Below, piece after piece: positions 5,263-6,461 of a stretch of DNA of 6,461 bases. How positions within the stretch are numbered: position 1 is the stretch's first letter; the number at the start of each line of letters is the position of its first letter. The notes beneath the pieces were generated by a model, which made no database searches, had not been told where the DNA came from, and saw nothing but the letters and a program-made list of their open reading frames with translations. This DNA comes from an uncultured Litorilinea sp. (lineage in GTDB: Bacteria; Chloroflexota; Anaerolineae; Caldilineales; Caldilineaceae), in assembly GCA_946885925.1 (NCBI GenBank), contig CAMPHP010000185.1, positions 1 through 6,461 on the forward strand. Reading direction: 5' to 3'. Made by a program: the position numbers and the translations under genes.

Positions 5263-6461
5263 ATGGTTGTGAACGCGATGAGTCGACGCTCCTTTCTACG
5301 AGGCATAATAGGTAGTACTGTTCTCGTCACCTTGGCTGCTTGTGCCGCCCCTGTGCCCGGCGCTTCCTCCGGAGAAGAAGGCGCGACCTCTCGTGAAGGT
5401 GCTACTCTACGCTGGCATCACCGATTGGGCGATTATCAAAGCTATCCGCTCCGTATTGCTGCTTTTGAAGAAGCCAACCCTGGTGTGACGGTTGTCGAGG
5501 AAGAATTCCCCGCTGGTTCTGCTGAATATGGCCCGAAGGTTGCCTCACTGATCGCCGCTGGCACTGTGGGCGATGTCGCCTGGACCGCGCTCGGCTCTGG
5601 CTCCTATCAATTCCTCATGCAGAACAATGGCCTGGCTCCCATTGATGATTTTGTGGACGCCGATGCGTCAGACTTTAGCCTAGATGGCTATTATCCGCGT
5701 ATCATCGCATCCCTTCGTTTTGAGGATAAGCTATTTGGGCTGCCGGAACTGGCACATGGCGTACAAACCTGCCTCTTTTATAACCAGGATCTACTCGAAG
5801 CGGCTGGATTGGAACTGCCGACTATGGAGTGGGATCGGGAGAAGCTGCTAGAGGTGGCACGCGAGGCAACGGGTGGGGACGTTTATGGCTTTTTACCCGC
5901 GACTGGCGACTATAGCAACTTACGTAACCACACCCTCACGCATGGCGCTGAGATTATGAGCGTTGATGGTACGACATCCCTACTGGAAGATGAAGGGACC
6001 AAGGAAGCATTGCGCTGGGTGCATGCGCTCTTTACAGAGCACCAAGTGGCACCCACGCCTCAGCAGATGCAGGGGACTGGACGTAGTGCTGAACAGATGT
6101 TTGTGGGCCAGCAACTTGCTATGTTCCAAAGTGGTGGTTGGAACATGAGCATCGGGACGCTCGTGGAGGACGCCTTTACCTGGGGCGTTGTGCTTATGCC
6201 CAAGGGGCCAGCCGGTCATCGGGGTGGTCATCTCCACATTGACGCTGAGGCCGTGACGAGTCTCTCGCAACAGAAAGAATTGGCCTACGAGTTTGTTAAG
6301 ATGCTGACCGATCATGAGGGGGGTGTCCAAGTTGCCTTGCAGTTTGGTTTGGCCGCTCGTCCGGGTGTCTATGAAGATGAGCGTATCGCCTCCAATCCGA
6401 ATTTGGTGCTGCTTGGGCAAGCCACGGAAGAATCGGCAGAGCATATTAACCCTGCCAACCT
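5263..6461 (+). CDS. ABC transporter extracellular sugar-binding lipoprotein, Tat-exported (3' end outside window)
   Basis: This is a family 1-type solute-binding protein that would capture a carbohydrate outside the membrane and deliver it to an ABC permease. The 399 codons present have no stop, and the frame runs off the right edge. A Tat signal (SRRSFLR, 7-13) is followed by a hydrophobic core and a lipobox (LAAC, Cys27), so a lipid-anchored product is expected. After a short Gly/Ser/Glu linker come family landmarks: AFEEANPGVTV (67-77), LFGLPELAHG (157-166), FYNQDLLEAAGL (172-183), AMFQSGGWNMS (286-296) and AYEFVKML (341-348). Usual family length suggests only a few dozen residues are missing. 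The ligand cannot be told from sequence alone. The ATG follows AAGGAGG by 5 nt. Permease genes probably lie just beyond the window. Confidence 0.93.
   Translation, partial: MVVNAMSRRSFLRGIIGSTVLVTLAACAAPVPGASSGEEGATSREGATLRWHHRLGDYQSYPLRIAAFEEANPGVTVVEEEFPAGSAEYGPKVASLIAAGTVGDVAWTALGSGSYQFLMQNNGLAPIDDFVDADASDFSLDGYYPRIIASLRFEDKLFGLPELAHGVQTCLFYNQDLLEAAGLELPTMEWDREKLLEVAREATGGDVYGFLPATGDYSNLRNHTLTHGAEIMSVDGTTSLLEDEGTKEALRWVHALFTEHQVAPTPQQMQGTGRSAEQMFVGQQLAMFQSGGWNMSIGTLVEDAFTWGVVLMPKGPAGHRGGHLHIDAEAVTSLSQQKELAYEFVKMLTDHEGGVQVALQFGLAARPGVYEDERIASNPNLVLLGQATEESAEHINPAN

Noticed and set aside
5980..6444. Minus-strand frame of 154 codons
   Set aside because: It is antisense to the solute-binding gene, whose frame carries the family motifs throughout.

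Overview
The window most likely comes from a member of the Chloroflexota (Anaerolineae/Caldilinea-like). This is inferred, not proven. The grounds are a DnaE of the long type with a C-terminal extension and an intein, a membrane protein resembling the DUF5671 family, and a Tat-exported sugar-binding lipoprotein. Base composition is moderate, a little above 50% GC by eye. There are four protein genes and no rRNA, tRNA or CRISPR array.

Positions 1-2440 (+) hold the 3' part of dnaE, the replicative DNA polymerase III alpha subunit, open at the left edge. The first 147 codons are the end of an intein: the tail of a probable homing-endonuclease domain, then the C-terminal splicing block. The extein resumes at Ser (443). 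It continues through the fingers/helix-hairpin-helix region, a clamp-binding-like motif, the OB fold, a long acidic linker carrying a duplicated motif, an Asn-Gly tract and a final small domain. A 62-nt near-perfect hairpin (2459-2520) lies between this gene and the next, convergent one.

Positions 2552-4729 (-) hold a probable two-gene operon. The first gene encodes a 156-residue protein with one N-terminal membrane anchor. It is followed 30 nt later by a 558-residue polytopic membrane protein built from six repeats of about 84 residues. Neither function is known. The pairing suggests a membrane-associated complex, but that is inference.

Positions 4730-5262 are a 533-bp divergent intergenic region without a credible gene. 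It is rich in short repeats: four TTATATTCAC-like words, three perfect tandem 15-mers, an 11-bp imperfect tandem array, a possible folded element, and a cluster of TGCAA/TTGCA words. It looks like a regulatory region serving the divergent genes, with one plausible promoter (5031-5059) for the rightward gene.

Positions 5263-6461 (+) begin an extracellular sugar-type solute-binding protein of an ABC transporter. It has a strong ribosome binding site, a twin-arginine signal and a lipobox, and it runs off the right edge. Permease genes would be expected beyond the window.

No clearly new defence or mobile system is visible. The features most worth following are the repeat architecture of the membrane protein, the conserved duplicated motif in the DnaE linker, the DnaE intein, and the repeat-dense intergenic region.
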